64,000 nucleotides of DNA. Origin: Gaiella occulta. Its GTDB lineage: Bacteria; Actinomycetota; Thermoleophilia; Gaiellales; Gaiellaceae. This document shows positions 1 to 7,484 of this stretch, one piece after another. Positions within the stretch are counted from its first letter, which is position 1; each line of letters begins with the position of its first letter. The position numbers and the translations under genes are program-made. The DNA lies in NCBI RefSeq assembly GCF_003351045.1, contig NZ_QQZY01000004.1:1-64000 (forward strand), given 5' to 3'. The notes under the pieces are model-generated. The model had not been told where the DNA came from and ran no database searches. It worked only from the letters and a program-made list of their open reading frames with translations.

Positions 1-119
1 CCCTGCCAGGTGCCGAAGAACGAGATGCGGCGGATGTCGAGCGTTCCGTCCGTCGTCACCCCGGCGCTCGAGCGGGCCCCGTAGGGAGGGCTCGCCACCT
101 GTCCGTCGCGCATGAACAC
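1..119 (-). CDS. Internal fragment of a secreted protein, apparently inverted against its own 3' end
   Basis: Read on the minus strand from about base 119, this stretch gives one open frame (V-F-M-R-D-G-Q-V-A-S-P-P onward, then D-G-T-L-D-I-R-R and S-F-F-G-T-W) running off the window edge. It reads like real protein. From memory, the pattern resembles phosphodiester-glycosidase-type (NAGPA/DUF2233) secreted proteins of GC-rich actinobacteria, many of which end in FlgD-like Ig domains. The plus-strand fragment starting at about 116 is just such an Ig-domain tail. The two therefore look like parts of one gene in opposite orientation. Family assignment is inference. Confidence 0.4.
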   Translation of the reverse strand, partial: MFMRDGQVASPPYGARSSAGVTTDGTLDIRRISFFGTWQ

Positions 120-532
120 GCCGCTGGCGGCTCACCGTCTCCGCGACCGACGACGTCGGCCAGCAGTCGGAGATGACGCAGTCGTTCGTCGTCAACTCGA
201 CGATCGGCTTCCTCGCCACGGCGCCGAAGAAGCTCTTCCTCCCGCCCGCGGGCCGCGACCTGCGCATCGGCTGGCGGCAGACGCGGGAGGCGCGCGTCGT
301 CGTCACCGTCGAGACTCCCGCCGGCGAGATCGTGCGCACGCTCGCGCGACGCCGTTACGCCCCGGGCGCTCCCGGCGTGACGTGGAACGGCCTCGACCGT
401 GACCGGAAGGCCGTCAAGGGCGGCAAGTACGTCGTGCGCGTCGTCGCGCGGAACGGCCTCGGCACGATCCAGCTCACGCGCGACGTCCGTGTGCAGCGGA
501 TCGTCGGCCCCAAGAAGCGCCTGACACGATGA
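116..532 (+). CDS. C-terminal fragment of a protein with a FlgD-like Ig domain
   Basis: The frame opens just after a TGA at 113-115 and reads T-R-R-W-R-L-T-V-S-A-T-D-D before the first internal ATG (173), so coding clearly extends upstream of that ATG. The rest is one beta-sandwich of the FlgD Ig-like type, with the typical V-x-W-N-G-x-D motif and G-G-K-Y-V-V-R-V strand near the end. Such domains are stalk or adhesion modules on secreted or surface proteins of this group. No start codon is available, and the N-terminal part appears as an inverted piece at 1-119. A stop at 530-532 ends it. It is a partial gene, not a free-standing 119-residue protein. Confidence 0.7.
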   Translation, partial: TRRWRLTVSATDDVGQQSEMTQSFVVNSTIGFLATAPKKLFLPPAGRDLRIGWRQTREARVVVTVETPAGEIVRTLARRRYAPGAPGVTWNGLDRDRKAVKGGKYVVRVVARNGLGTIQLTRDVRVQRIVGPKKRLTR

Positions 533-584
533 CCGCCGCCCGGACGGCACGCTGCTTCGTCGTGGTGGGTGCGCCCGGGCGAAG

Positions 585-590
585 TAGAGT
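585..590 (+). promoter_or_regulatory. -10 box TAGAGT of the DedA gene
   Basis: TAGAGT lies 6 bases before ATG 597, so transcription would begin at or beside the start codon. No Shine-Dalgarno sequence is visible. Confidence 0.5.
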
Positions 591-596
591 GCCCTG

Positions 597-1265
597 ATGC
601 CGGTCGCATCGCTCCTGACGTCGGTGACGGCCTTCATCGGCGACTACGGCCTCTACGCCGTGTTCGGCCTCATGCTGATCGACGCCGTGCTCCCCGCGGC
701 GAGCGAGCTCGTGATGGTGTACGGCGGCGCGATCGCCTCCGGGGCGCTCGCCGGCCAGACGGTGACGCTCTTCGGCGCCGACGTGTCCGCAGGCCTGCCC
801 GCCTACCTGGCGATCGCGCTCGCCGGCACGATCGGATACACGATCGGCGCCGTGCTCGGGTGGCAGATCGGCCGGCGCGGAGGCCGCCCGTTCCTCGAGC
901 GCCACGGCCGCTGGCTCCATCTCGACGAGAGGAAGCTCGAGCGGGCCGAGTCCTGGTTTCGCCGCTTCGGGGACGAGGCGGTGCTGATCGGCCGCGTCAC
1001 GCCGGTCGTGCGCTCCTTCATCTCCATCCCCGCCGGGGTGTTCGAGCAGCCGCTGCGCCGCTACACGCTGCTCACGCTCGCCGGCTCGGCGCTGTGGGCG
1101 TTCGCGTTCGCCGGCGCCGGCTGGGCCGCCGGCGCGAGCTGGGAGCGATTCCACCAGGCGTTCCGGTACGCCGACATCGCGGTCGCCGCGCTCGTCGTCG
1201 CGGGCCTCGGCTGGCTCGCCTGGCGCACCCTGAAGGGGCGCCGCGCCTCCGCGGAGACGCCCTGA
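597..1265 (+). CDS. DedA/SNARE-associated family membrane protein
   Basis: Polytopic inner-membrane protein of 222 residues, the usual DedA length. Family members act as undecaprenyl-phosphate or phospholipid translocases and support membrane-potential homeostasis. Visible: hydrophobic segments at about 13-45, 67-90 and 155-205, and the amphipathic re-entrant region with R133-x-T-P136-V-V-R139, matching the conserved R-x-x-P-x-x-R signature, followed by I-P-A-G. The start is set by a -10 box 6 bases upstream. A C55-P recycling role would suit the glycan-synthesis genes that follow, but this link is inference. Confidence 0.85.
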   Translation: MPVASLLTSVTAFIGDYGLYAVFGLMLIDAVLPAASELVMVYGGAIASGALAGQTVTLFGADVSAGLPAYLAIALAGTIGYTIGAVLGWQIGRRGGRPFLERHGRWLHLDERKLERAESWFRRFGDEAVLIGRVTPVVRSFISIPAGVFEQPLRRYTLLTLAGSALWAFAFAGAGWAAGASWERFHQAFRYADIAVAALVVAGLGWLAWRTLKGRRASAETP

Positions 1266-1335
1266 CGCGGGCGCGCTCCGTCGCTTGCCGCGCACAGATT
1301 CCCTGCTCGCAGGCGGTTTCAGGCGCGCGGGTCGC

Positions 1336-1341
1336 TACACT
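1336..1341 (+). promoter_or_regulatory. -10 box TACACT of the aminotransferase gene
   Basis: TACACT ends 9 bases before GTG 1351. It decides the start in favour of GTG 1351 over an in-frame upstream start at 1285, which would lie before the promoter. Confidence 0.55.
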
Positions 1342-1350
1342 CGAACGGCC

Positions 1351-2433
1351 GTGATCCCGCTCGTCGACGTGAAGGCGCAGTACGCCCCCCTGATCCCGCA
1401 GCTGCAGGAGCGCCTCGCGCAGGTGCTCGAGTCGGGTCGCTTCATCTTCGGCCCCGAGGTCGAGGCGTTCGAGCGCGAGTCGGCCGCATTCCTGGGCGTC
1501 GCGCACGCGATCGGCGTCGCCAACGGCACCGACGCGCTCGTGCTCGCGCTCGAGGCGATGGGCATCGGCCGGGGTGACGAGGTGATCTGCCCGGCGTTCA
1601 CCTTCTACGCCAGCGCGGAGTCGATCGCGCGCGTCGGCGCGACCCCGGTGTTCGCGGACATCGACCCGGTCTCGCTCAACCTCGACCCGGAGGACGTGGC
1701 TGCACGGATGACGGCGCGCACGAAGGCGATCATGCCCGTGCACCTGTTCGGCCGCCCGGCCCCGCTCGACGCGCTCGCGTCCCTCGGCCTGCCGCTGATC
1801 GAGGATTCCGCGCAGGCGTTCGGCGCCGCAGGCGTCGCGTCGAAGGGCGTCTGCTCGACGTTCAGCTTCTTCCCCACGAAGAACCTGTTCGCGCTCGGCG
1901 ACGGCGGGCTGGTGGCCTGCAGCGACGACGAGGTGGCGGAGCGCGTGCGCATGCTGCGCTTCCACGGCTCCCGCGACAAGAAGACGTTCGAGCTCGTGGG
2001 CACGAACTCCCGTCTCGACGCGATCCAGGCCGCGGCCCTGCGCGTGTTCCTGCCGCATCTGAACGGCTGGAACCGCGGCCGTCGCGAGGGCGCCGCCCGC
2101 TACGCGGAGCTCGGGCTGGGCGACGTCGTCGAGCTGCCGCTCGACGAGCCCGGGCACGTCTACCACATGTACGTCGTGCGCTCGCCCGACCGGGCACGGA
2201 TCGCGGCCGCCCTCGCGGAGGCCGGCATCGCGTCCGCGTCCTACTACGTGGTGCCGCTGCATCTGCAGCCGGCGATGCGCTACCTCGGCTACTCCGCCGG
2301 CTCGCTGCCCGAGACGGAGCGGGCCGCGGCCGACAACCTCGCCCTGCCCTTGTGGGGCGGGATCGGCGCAGAGGTGCAGGAGCAGGTCGCCGCCGCCGTG
2401 CTCGCCGCCGCCGGCGTCACAGCGGCGTCCTGA
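1351..2433 (+). CDS. DegT/DnrJ/EryC1 family sugar aminotransferase
   Basis: PLP-dependent aminotransferase, 360 residues from GTG 1351. It should transfer an amino group, usually from glutamate, to a keto sugar bound to a nucleotide, for surface glycans. Visible: N-terminal I-P-L-V-D typical of the family, substrate loop after G34-P-E-V, PLP phosphate site around G59-T-D, D152 for the pyridine nitrogen (I-E-D-S-A-Q) and the Schiff-base lysine K177 in F-P-T-K-N-L. The phosphate-binding G-D-G-G follows it. The CapD-type dehydratase begins 12 bases after the stop, so the pair probably forms an operon making an amino sugar. The exact sugar cannot be told. Confidence 0.9.
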   Translation: MIPLVDVKAQYAPLIPQLQERLAQVLESGRFIFGPEVEAFERESAAFLGVAHAIGVANGTDALVLALEAMGIGRGDEVICPAFTFYASAESIARVGATPVFADIDPVSLNLDPEDVAARMTARTKAIMPVHLFGRPAPLDALASLGLPLIEDSAQAFGAAGVASKGVCSTFSFFPTKNLFALGDGGLVACSDDEVAERVRMLRFHGSRDKKTFELVGTNSRLDAIQAAALRVFLPHLNGWNRGRREGAARYAELGLGDVVELPLDEPGHVYHMYVVRSPDRARIAAALAEAGIASASYYVVPLHLQPAMRYLGYSAGSLPETERAAADNLALPLWGGIGAEVQEQVAAAVLAAAGVTAAS

Positions 2434-2445
2434 TCGAGGGGCGCC

Positions 2446-4323
2446 GTGCGGTTCCCCGTCAACCGGCACAGGCTCTGGCAGGTCGGAGTCGACGGCGCCG
2501 TGGTCGCGCTCGCCTGGTGGCTCGCGTGGCAGCTCCGCTTCGACCAGGGGCGGCCCGGCTACTACAACCGCTACCTCGACTGGGATCTCGTCCTGCTCGT
2601 CGCCGGCGTCAAGCTGCCGGTCTTCGCCCTGGCCGGGTTCTACAACCGCTGGTGGCGCTACGTCTCGACGCGGGACATGTGGGGCGCCGTGCGCGGCGTC
2701 GCCTTCGCCTCGCTTGCGACGTTCCTCGTGTTCACCCTGTTCGAGGTGCAGCCGAACCGTGTGCCGACCGGCGTCTGGTTCATCGACCTGCTGCTCTGCC
2801 TCGCCTTCGTGGCGGGCCTGCGCCTCGCCGCGCGGTCGCTGATCGAGCGGCCCCGTCCCGGGCAGGTCGTCGTCCGCGGCAAGGAGGCGCTCGTCGTCGG
2901 CGCCGGCGACGCGGCGCAGCTCGTCGTCAAGGAGATGCTCCGGAACCCGGGGCTCGGGTACACGCCGATCGGCCTCGTCGACGACGATCCGCGCAAGAAG
3001 AACCTGCGCATCCACGGCATCCGCGTGCTCGGGACGACGGAAGAGCTGCCGCAGCTGATCCGCCTCCGGCGCCCCGACGAGGTGCTGATCGCGATCCCCT
3101 CCGCGTCGGGTGCGGCGCGCGGGAAGATCGTGGAGGCGGCCCGCGCGGAGGGCGTCGCGGTGAAGACGCTGCCGGGACTGATGGAGCTCGTCTCCGGCGA
3201 CTTCGACCTCACCGCCCAGCTGCGGCCGGTCGAGGTCGAGGACGTGCTCGGGCGCGAGCCGGTAGAGGTCGACCTCGACGCGATCGCCGGCTACCTCGGC
3301 GGCGAGGTGGTGATGGTGACCGGCGCCGGCGGCTCCATCGGCTCGGAGCTCTGCCGGCAGGTGTCGCGCCTCGGACCGGCCAAGCTCGTGCTCGTCGACC
3401 ACGCGGAGCCGGCGCTGTTCGAGATCGAGCGGGAGCTCGTGCGCGAGCGCGGCTTCACCGCGGCCGCAGCCGTCGTCGCAGACGTGAAGGACGGCGAGAA
3501 GATGCGCCAGGTGTGCGCGAGCTACCGGCCGGGCGTCGTCTTCCACGCGGCCGCGTACAAGCACGTGGCGATGATGGAGGCGAACCCGATCGAGGCGGTG
3601 CGCAACAACACGCTCGGCACGCGGACGCTCGCGGACGTCGCCGTGGAGCACGGAGCGAAGCGCTTCGTGCTCGTGTCCACCGACAAGGCGGCCAATCCGA
3701 AGACGGTGATGGGCCAGTCGAAGGCTCTGTGCGAGTGGATCGTCGAGACGTACGGCCACCGCCCCGACGTCGCGACCCGGTTCGTGGCGGTGCGGTTCGG
3801 CAACGTGCTCGGCTCGTCGGGCTCCGTGATCCCGATCTTCCGCAGGCAGATCGCACGGGGCGGGCCGGTGACGGTGACGCATCCGGAGATGACGCGCTTC
3901 TTCATGACGATCCCCGAGGCGGTCCAGCTCGTCGTGCAGGCGGGCGCGATCGGCGAGCGCGGCCAGGTGTACGTGCTCGACATGGGCGAGCCGGTGCGCA
4001 TCGTCGACCTCGCCGAGAACATGATCCGCCTCTCGGGCAAGGAGCCCGGCACCGAGATCGCGATCGAGTTCATCGGGCCGGCGCCGGGGGAGAAGCTGCA
4101 CGAGGAGCTGGTCGGCGACGGCGAGACGGTGTCGCCGAGCCCGCACCCGAAGATCCGCCGGATCACGCGGCCGCCCGTCGAGCAGGCCTGGCTCGAGGCC
4201 GAGCTCGCCACGCTCGAGCGGCTCGTCGAGGAGGGCGAGACGCTGGAGCTCGTGGGCGCCTTGAGCCGTATCGTGCGCGAGCCGCGCCGCGAGGGCAGCT
4301 CGACCGCCGTCGGCGCCGACTAG
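2446..4323 (+). CDS. CapD/FlaA1-like polysaccharide biosynthesis dehydratase, membrane-anchored
   Basis: Long-form nucleotide-sugar 4,6-dehydratase (625 residues from GTG 2446). Such enzymes convert UDP-GlcNAc to a 4-keto-6-deoxy sugar, feeding DegT aminotransferases like the gene just upstream. Order: four transmembrane helices (about 1-115), a CoA-binding-like Rossmann domain (about 140-275) and an extended SDR domain starting at the V-T-G-A-G-G-S-I-G-S-E motif (about 297). The S-T-D-K-A-A-N-P segment and the M-G-Q-S-K catalytic segment are also present; this subgroup has Met where most SDRs have the catalytic Tyr. It ends in C-T-A-G, sharing stop-codon bases with the converging DUF354 gene. 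Confidence 0.92.
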   Translation: MRFPVNRHRLWQVGVDGAVVALAWWLAWQLRFDQGRPGYYNRYLDWDLVLLVAGVKLPVFALAGFYNRWWRYVSTRDMWGAVRGVAFASLATFLVFTLFEVQPNRVPTGVWFIDLLLCLAFVAGLRLAARSLIERPRPGQVVVRGKEALVVGAGDAAQLVVKEMLRNPGLGYTPIGLVDDDPRKKNLRIHGIRVLGTTEELPQLIRLRRPDEVLIAIPSASGAARGKIVEAARAEGVAVKTLPGLMELVSGDFDLTAQLRPVEVEDVLGREPVEVDLDAIAGYLGGEVVMVTGAGGSIGSELCRQVSRLGPAKLVLVDHAEPALFEIERELVRERGFTAAAAVVADVKDGEKMRQVCASYRPGVVFHAAAYKHVAMMEANPIEAVRNNTLGTRTLADVAVEHGAKRFVLVSTDKAANPKTVMGQSKALCEWIVETYGHRPDVATRFVAVRFGNVLGSSGSVIPIFRRQIARGGPVTVTHPEMTRFFMTIPEAVQLVVQAGAIGERGQVYVLDMGEPVRIVDLAENMIRLSGKEPGTEIAIEFIGPAPGEKLHEELVGDGETVSPSPHPKIRRITRPPVEQAWLEAELATLERLVEEGETLELVGALSRIVREPRREGSSTAVGAD

Positions 4324-5339
4324 CGCCGCAGCTCGAGGGCCGACAGGAGCAGATCGAGCAGCGCCGACGGCGCGCGCTCGAGGCGCGGCGCGGCGCCGGC
4401 CCGCTTCACGAGCGCGAGATCGCCGGCGGAGGCCAGCGGCCGCAGGCGTCCGCCGGCGATCAGTGCCTCGTCGACCGCGCCCAGCCTGCCGGCGAAGGTC
4501 GTGTAGACCGGCACGCCGAGCGCGACCGCCTCGCGGTTCATCGTGCCTCCGGCGGACACGACGAGGTCGGCGAGCGCGACCAGGCTCTGCGCGTCGATCG
4601 CGCGCCCGGGCACGACGAGCGACGGCAGCGCCGCCTGCCGGAGCGCGTCGCGCTGCGCCGCGGTGCGAGGGAGCACGACCGCGTGCACCGCCGGGTCGCG
4701 TCCGAGCCGCTCGAGCACGTCGGCGAAGAGCGGGTTGCCGTGGCGGTGGTACAGCGACACCTCCGGCGGGGTGCGCACGACCGCGAGCACGCGCGAGCGG
4801 TCGAGGCCGAGCGCGTCGAGCACGGAGGCGTCCGCCACGAAGCCCGAGAGGTAGTACTCCTCCTTGAGGCCCGGGTAGCGGCGCACCTTGGCCGCGGTGG
4901 CGCCGAGACGGTCGAGCCGCTCCTTCGGGATCGCCTCCGGCACGATGACGCAGGTCGCGGCGCGTGAGCCGAGCGTGTGCTGGGCGCGCGCGAACTCGTA
5001 GTCGAACGCGTAGGCGGACGGCACGCCGAGCGTGCGCGCGACGAGCGGCAGCTCGTGCGAGGCGTGCGAGAGGGCGACGTCGAAGCGGCGCCGCCGCGCC
5101 CAGCCGCGCAACGCGTGCAGCCTCGCGCCCATCGCGCGGACCTTCGCCCCGCGCCCCGCCCCGCCGTGCGGGGGCCCCACGACGTCGTGCGCGACGCCCG
5201 CCGCCTGCAGCAGCTCCAGCGTCTGCGCGAAGTCGCGCGCCGACACGTGCACCTCGTGCCCGCGCTCCTCGAGCAGCGCGAGCAGCGGCCGGAAGAACGG
5301 CACGTGCGGCGAGTTCGTCATGTCGATCCAGACCCTCAT
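4320..5339 (-). CDS. DUF354 family protein (GT-B/UDP-GlcNAc 2-epimerase-like)
   Basis: Protein of 339 residues starting M-R-V-W-I-D-M-T-N-S-P-H, the hallmark opening of DUF354. The fold is predicted to resemble GT-B glycosyltransferases and UDP-GlcNAc 2-epimerases. Function in bacteria is not established; a nucleotide-sugar or glycan role fits the neighbourhood. The C-terminal half carries S-A-G-G-T-M-N-R-E-A, equivalent to the nucleotide-binding loop with its conserved glutamate. The ATG overlaps the stop of the upstream ATPase gene (ATGA), so the two are translationally coupled. The stop overlaps the end of the converging CapD gene. Confidence 0.82.
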   Translation of the reverse strand: MRVWIDMTNSPHVPFFRPLLALLEERGHEVHVSARDFAQTLELLQAAGVAHDVVGPPHGGAGRGAKVRAMGARLHALRGWARRRRFDVALSHASHELPLVARTLGVPSAYAFDYEFARAQHTLGSRAATCVIVPEAIPKERLDRLGATAAKVRRYPGLKEEYYLSGFVADASVLDALGLDRSRVLAVVRTPPEVSLYHRHGNPLFADVLERLGRDPAVHAVVLPRTAAQRDALRQAALPSLVVPGRAIDAQSLVALADLVVSAGGTMNREAVALGVPVYTTFAGRLGAVDEALIAGGRLRPLASAGDLALVKRAGAAPRLERAPSALLDLLLSALELRR

Positions 5340-6517
5340 GCGTCCCCTTCCAGCCTCGTCGACGCCTTCCGCTCCAGCCATTCGGCGAGAAACGGCTCGG
5401 CGAGTCGATAGCGTCCGTCCGGGCCCTTCTCGATCACATCCTCCCGCACGAGCGACGTGACGGCGCGCTGCACGAAGGTCGGAGCGGGCAGCCCGGCCCG
5501 TTCGCGCGTCTCCTCGGCGTACAGGCTCTGCGCCCCGGCGCGGAGTGCCAGCAGGACGAGGCGCTCGTTGCGCGTTGCCGCGTCCCACAGGCGGGCGAGA
5601 TTGTTGTGCTCGGCGCGCAGCACGTCCACGAGGCCGGCCTCGACGTCGGCGGCCCGCGCCGCGTGCCCGCGGGGGACATGCGCCCAGGTGAAGAAGGCCA
5701 GCTCCTGCGTCGCGTACGGGTGGCCGTCGGTGATCTCGAGGATGCGGGAGACGGCCTCGTCGTCGGCGTCCCGCGCCGTCGCGGCGAACCGTGAGCGCAG
5801 ATGGCCCGCGAGCGTGTCGTGGGGCAGCCGGCCGAGCTCCATCCGGCGTGCGCCCCGCCACAGCGCGCCGTCGCGGTCGTCGAAGATCGCGTGCCGGGCG
5901 TGCCGCCTGCTGCCCACGTACACGTGGGCGACGTCGGGCTGGGCCTGGAACACCGACCGCATCAGGTCGGGCAGCCGCGGGTCGAGTGCCACGATCTCCT
6001 GGAACTCGTCGAACAGGATCGCCACCTGCCGCTCGCGCTCGGCCGCGATCCGCCCCGGCAGCTCGAGCAGCCGCTCGATCGTGCCGTCGATGGCGCCGTC
6101 GGCGTGGCTTGCCCGGAAGGAGAAGCTGAGCGCGCCGTCGTCCGGGTCGAGCTCGATCGTCGGGCGCACCGGTAGGCCGCGGAAGAGACCGGCGGCGCGA
6201 TCTCGCGGCTGCCCCGGCGGCGAGGCGAGGTCGTCGTCGATCGTCTTCGCCAGAGCGGCGGCGAAGCGCTCCTTCGTGGGCGTACGCGTCAGGTCGCACG
6301 TGGCGACGAGGATGCCCTCGCGCGCCGCCTCCTGGACGGCCCGGAGCGCGAGCGAGGACTTGCCGTAGCGCCGGGGAGCGAGCAGGAGCACGTCCCGGCC
6401 GCCGCGCAGATCGCTCGTCAGCGCCCGCAGCTCGTCCTCGCGGTCGACGAACGCGTCGCCGCAGGCGAGGCTTCCGAACGTGAACGGATTCCGCTCGACC
6501 ACCCGCGCAATATACAT
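5336..6517 (-). CDS. AAA+ ATPase of the archaeal-ATPase (ATPase_2) type with C-terminal winged helix
   Basis: 393 residues from ATG 6517 (M-Y-I-A-R-V-V-E-R-N-P-F). The N-terminal N-P-F-x-F and F-V-D-R-E-D-E-L lead into Walker A A-P-R-R-Y-G-K53-S-S and Walker B L-F-D170-E171-F-Q-E, all typical of the ATPase_2 group of STAND-like P-loop proteins. The last ~80 residues look like a winged helix. Members are linked to DNA transactions, mobile elements or signalling, but few have known functions. The unusual point is its coupling by ATGA to a DUF354 sugar-type gene. The upstream region is strikingly AT-rich compared with everything around it. Confidence 0.85.
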   Translation of the reverse strand: MYIARVVERNPFTFGSLACGDAFVDREDELRALTSDLRGGRDVLLLAPRRYGKSSLALRAVQEAAREGILVATCDLTRTPTKERFAAALAKTIDDDLASPPGQPRDRAAGLFRGLPVRPTIELDPDDGALSFSFRASHADGAIDGTIERLLELPGRIAAERERQVAILFDEFQEIVALDPRLPDLMRSVFQAQPDVAHVYVGSRRHARHAIFDDRDGALWRGARRMELGRLPHDTLAGHLRSRFAATARDADDEAVSRILEITDGHPYATQELAFFTWAHVPRGHAARAADVEAGLVDVLRAEHNNLARLWDAATRNERLVLLALRAGAQSLYAEETRERAGLPAPTFVQRAVTSLVREDVIEKGPDGRYRLAEPFLAEWLERKASTRLEGDA

Positions 6518-6552
6518 CCGCCATATGAATGAGATATATGAGTATGTATAAT
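6511..6552. promoter_or_regulatory. AT-rich divergent control region with inverted repeat and TATAAT
   Basis: TATACAT (6511-6517, covering the ATPase start codon) and ATGTATA (6544-6550) form a 7-base inverted repeat with a 26-base spacer. TATAAT at 6547-6552 is a good -10 for the LysR gene at 6591, giving a leader of roughly 30 bases. LysR proteins usually bind such dyads near their own promoters, so autoregulation is plausible but inferred. Confidence 0.45.
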
Positions 6553-6590
6553 ACAGAGGCGGACAATCGACAACGGGATAACATCCGCTT

Positions 6591-7484
6591 ATGGACACGC
6601 GCCAGCTCGCCGCGTTCTGCGCCGTCGTCGAGCGCCGCAGCTTCTCGCAGGCGGCCGAACGGCTCGGCGTCACGCAGCCCGCCGTTTCGCTGCAGGTACG
6701 GGCGCTCGAGAAGCGCCTCGGGGTGCAGCTGCTCGACCGCTCCGGCAGGCGCGTGGAGCCCACCGAGGCCGGCTCGAGGCTCTACCGCGGCGCCCAGCGT
6801 CTCCTCGAGATCGAGGAGACGCTGCTCGAGGAGATCGCGGCCGAGGGGCAGGGCGCCCTCGAGGGCGAGCTTGCGATCGGCGCCTCGACCGGCCCTGCCG
6901 CGATCGCCGTGCCCGTGCTCCTGTGCGAGTTCCAGCAGGCGAACCCCGGCGTGCGGATCCGCCTGCGCGTGCACGACACGCAGACGGTCGTCGATCTCGT
7001 CGCCGGCCGCGAGCTCGAGCTCGGCATCGTCGGCGCCGCGCGCCGCCATCGCGGCGTCCGCTTCGAGCCTCTGCTGCGAGACGAGGTGATCCTGATCTGC
7101 CCTCCGGGCCACCCGTTCGCGGGACGCACCGTCGCCGTCGACGAGCTGCGCGCCGAGCGCCTGATCGTGATGCAGGAGGGCGCCGGCGTGCGGCAGGTGG
7201 TCGAGGACGAGCTGCGGCGCATGGGAACGCGGCTGCGCGACCTCGACGTGCGCCTCGAGCTCGGCCTGCAGGAGTCGGTGCGCAGCGCGGTCATCGCGGG
7301 CTACGGGGTGACGTTCATCTCCCGCACGGCCGTCGAGGCCGACCTTGCCGCCGGCACGCTCGCCGAGGCGCGTCTCGACGGCATGGACGCGACGCGCGAG
7401 ATCTCGCTCGTGCGCGGCGCCGGGAGGGTCTCGACGCGCGTCGCGGAGGCGTTCGCCGCGTTCGCCCACGTCCGGCAGGGATGA
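6591..7484 (+). CDS. LysR-family transcriptional regulator
   Basis: 297 residues. Residues 1-60 form the LysR winged helix-turn-helix (M-D-T-R-Q-L-A-A-F, S-F-S-Q-A-A-E-R-L, T-Q-P-A-V-S-L-Q-V-R-A-L-E, then the wing with L-L-D-R). Residues ~90-297 are the periplasmic-binding-like effector domain. It likely responds to a small metabolite and controls the coupled dehydrogenase gene. Its stop overlaps the next ATG (ATGA). This same-strand, coupled arrangement is less common than the divergent one usual for LysR regulators. The ligand cannot be predicted. Confidence 0.92.
   Translation: MDTRQLAAFCAVVERRSFSQAAERLGVTQPAVSLQVRALEKRLGVQLLDRSGRRVEPTEAGSRLYRGAQRLLEIEETLLEEIAAEGQGALEGELAIGASTGPAAIAVPVLLCEFQQANPGVRIRLRVHDTQTVVDLVAGRELELGIVGAARRHRGVRFEPLLRDEVILICPPGHPFAGRTVAVDELRAERLIVMQEGAGVRQVVEDELRRMGTRLRDLDVRLELGLQESVRSAVIAGYGVTFISRTAVEADLAAGTLAEARLDGMDATREISLVRGAGRVSTRVAEAFAAFAHVRQG

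Noticed and set aside
1072-4146. A 1024-codon open frame on the minus strand
   Set aside because: It lies antisense to three well-supported genes and its product is low-complexity Arg/Ala/Asp/His; it results from GC-rich third positions.
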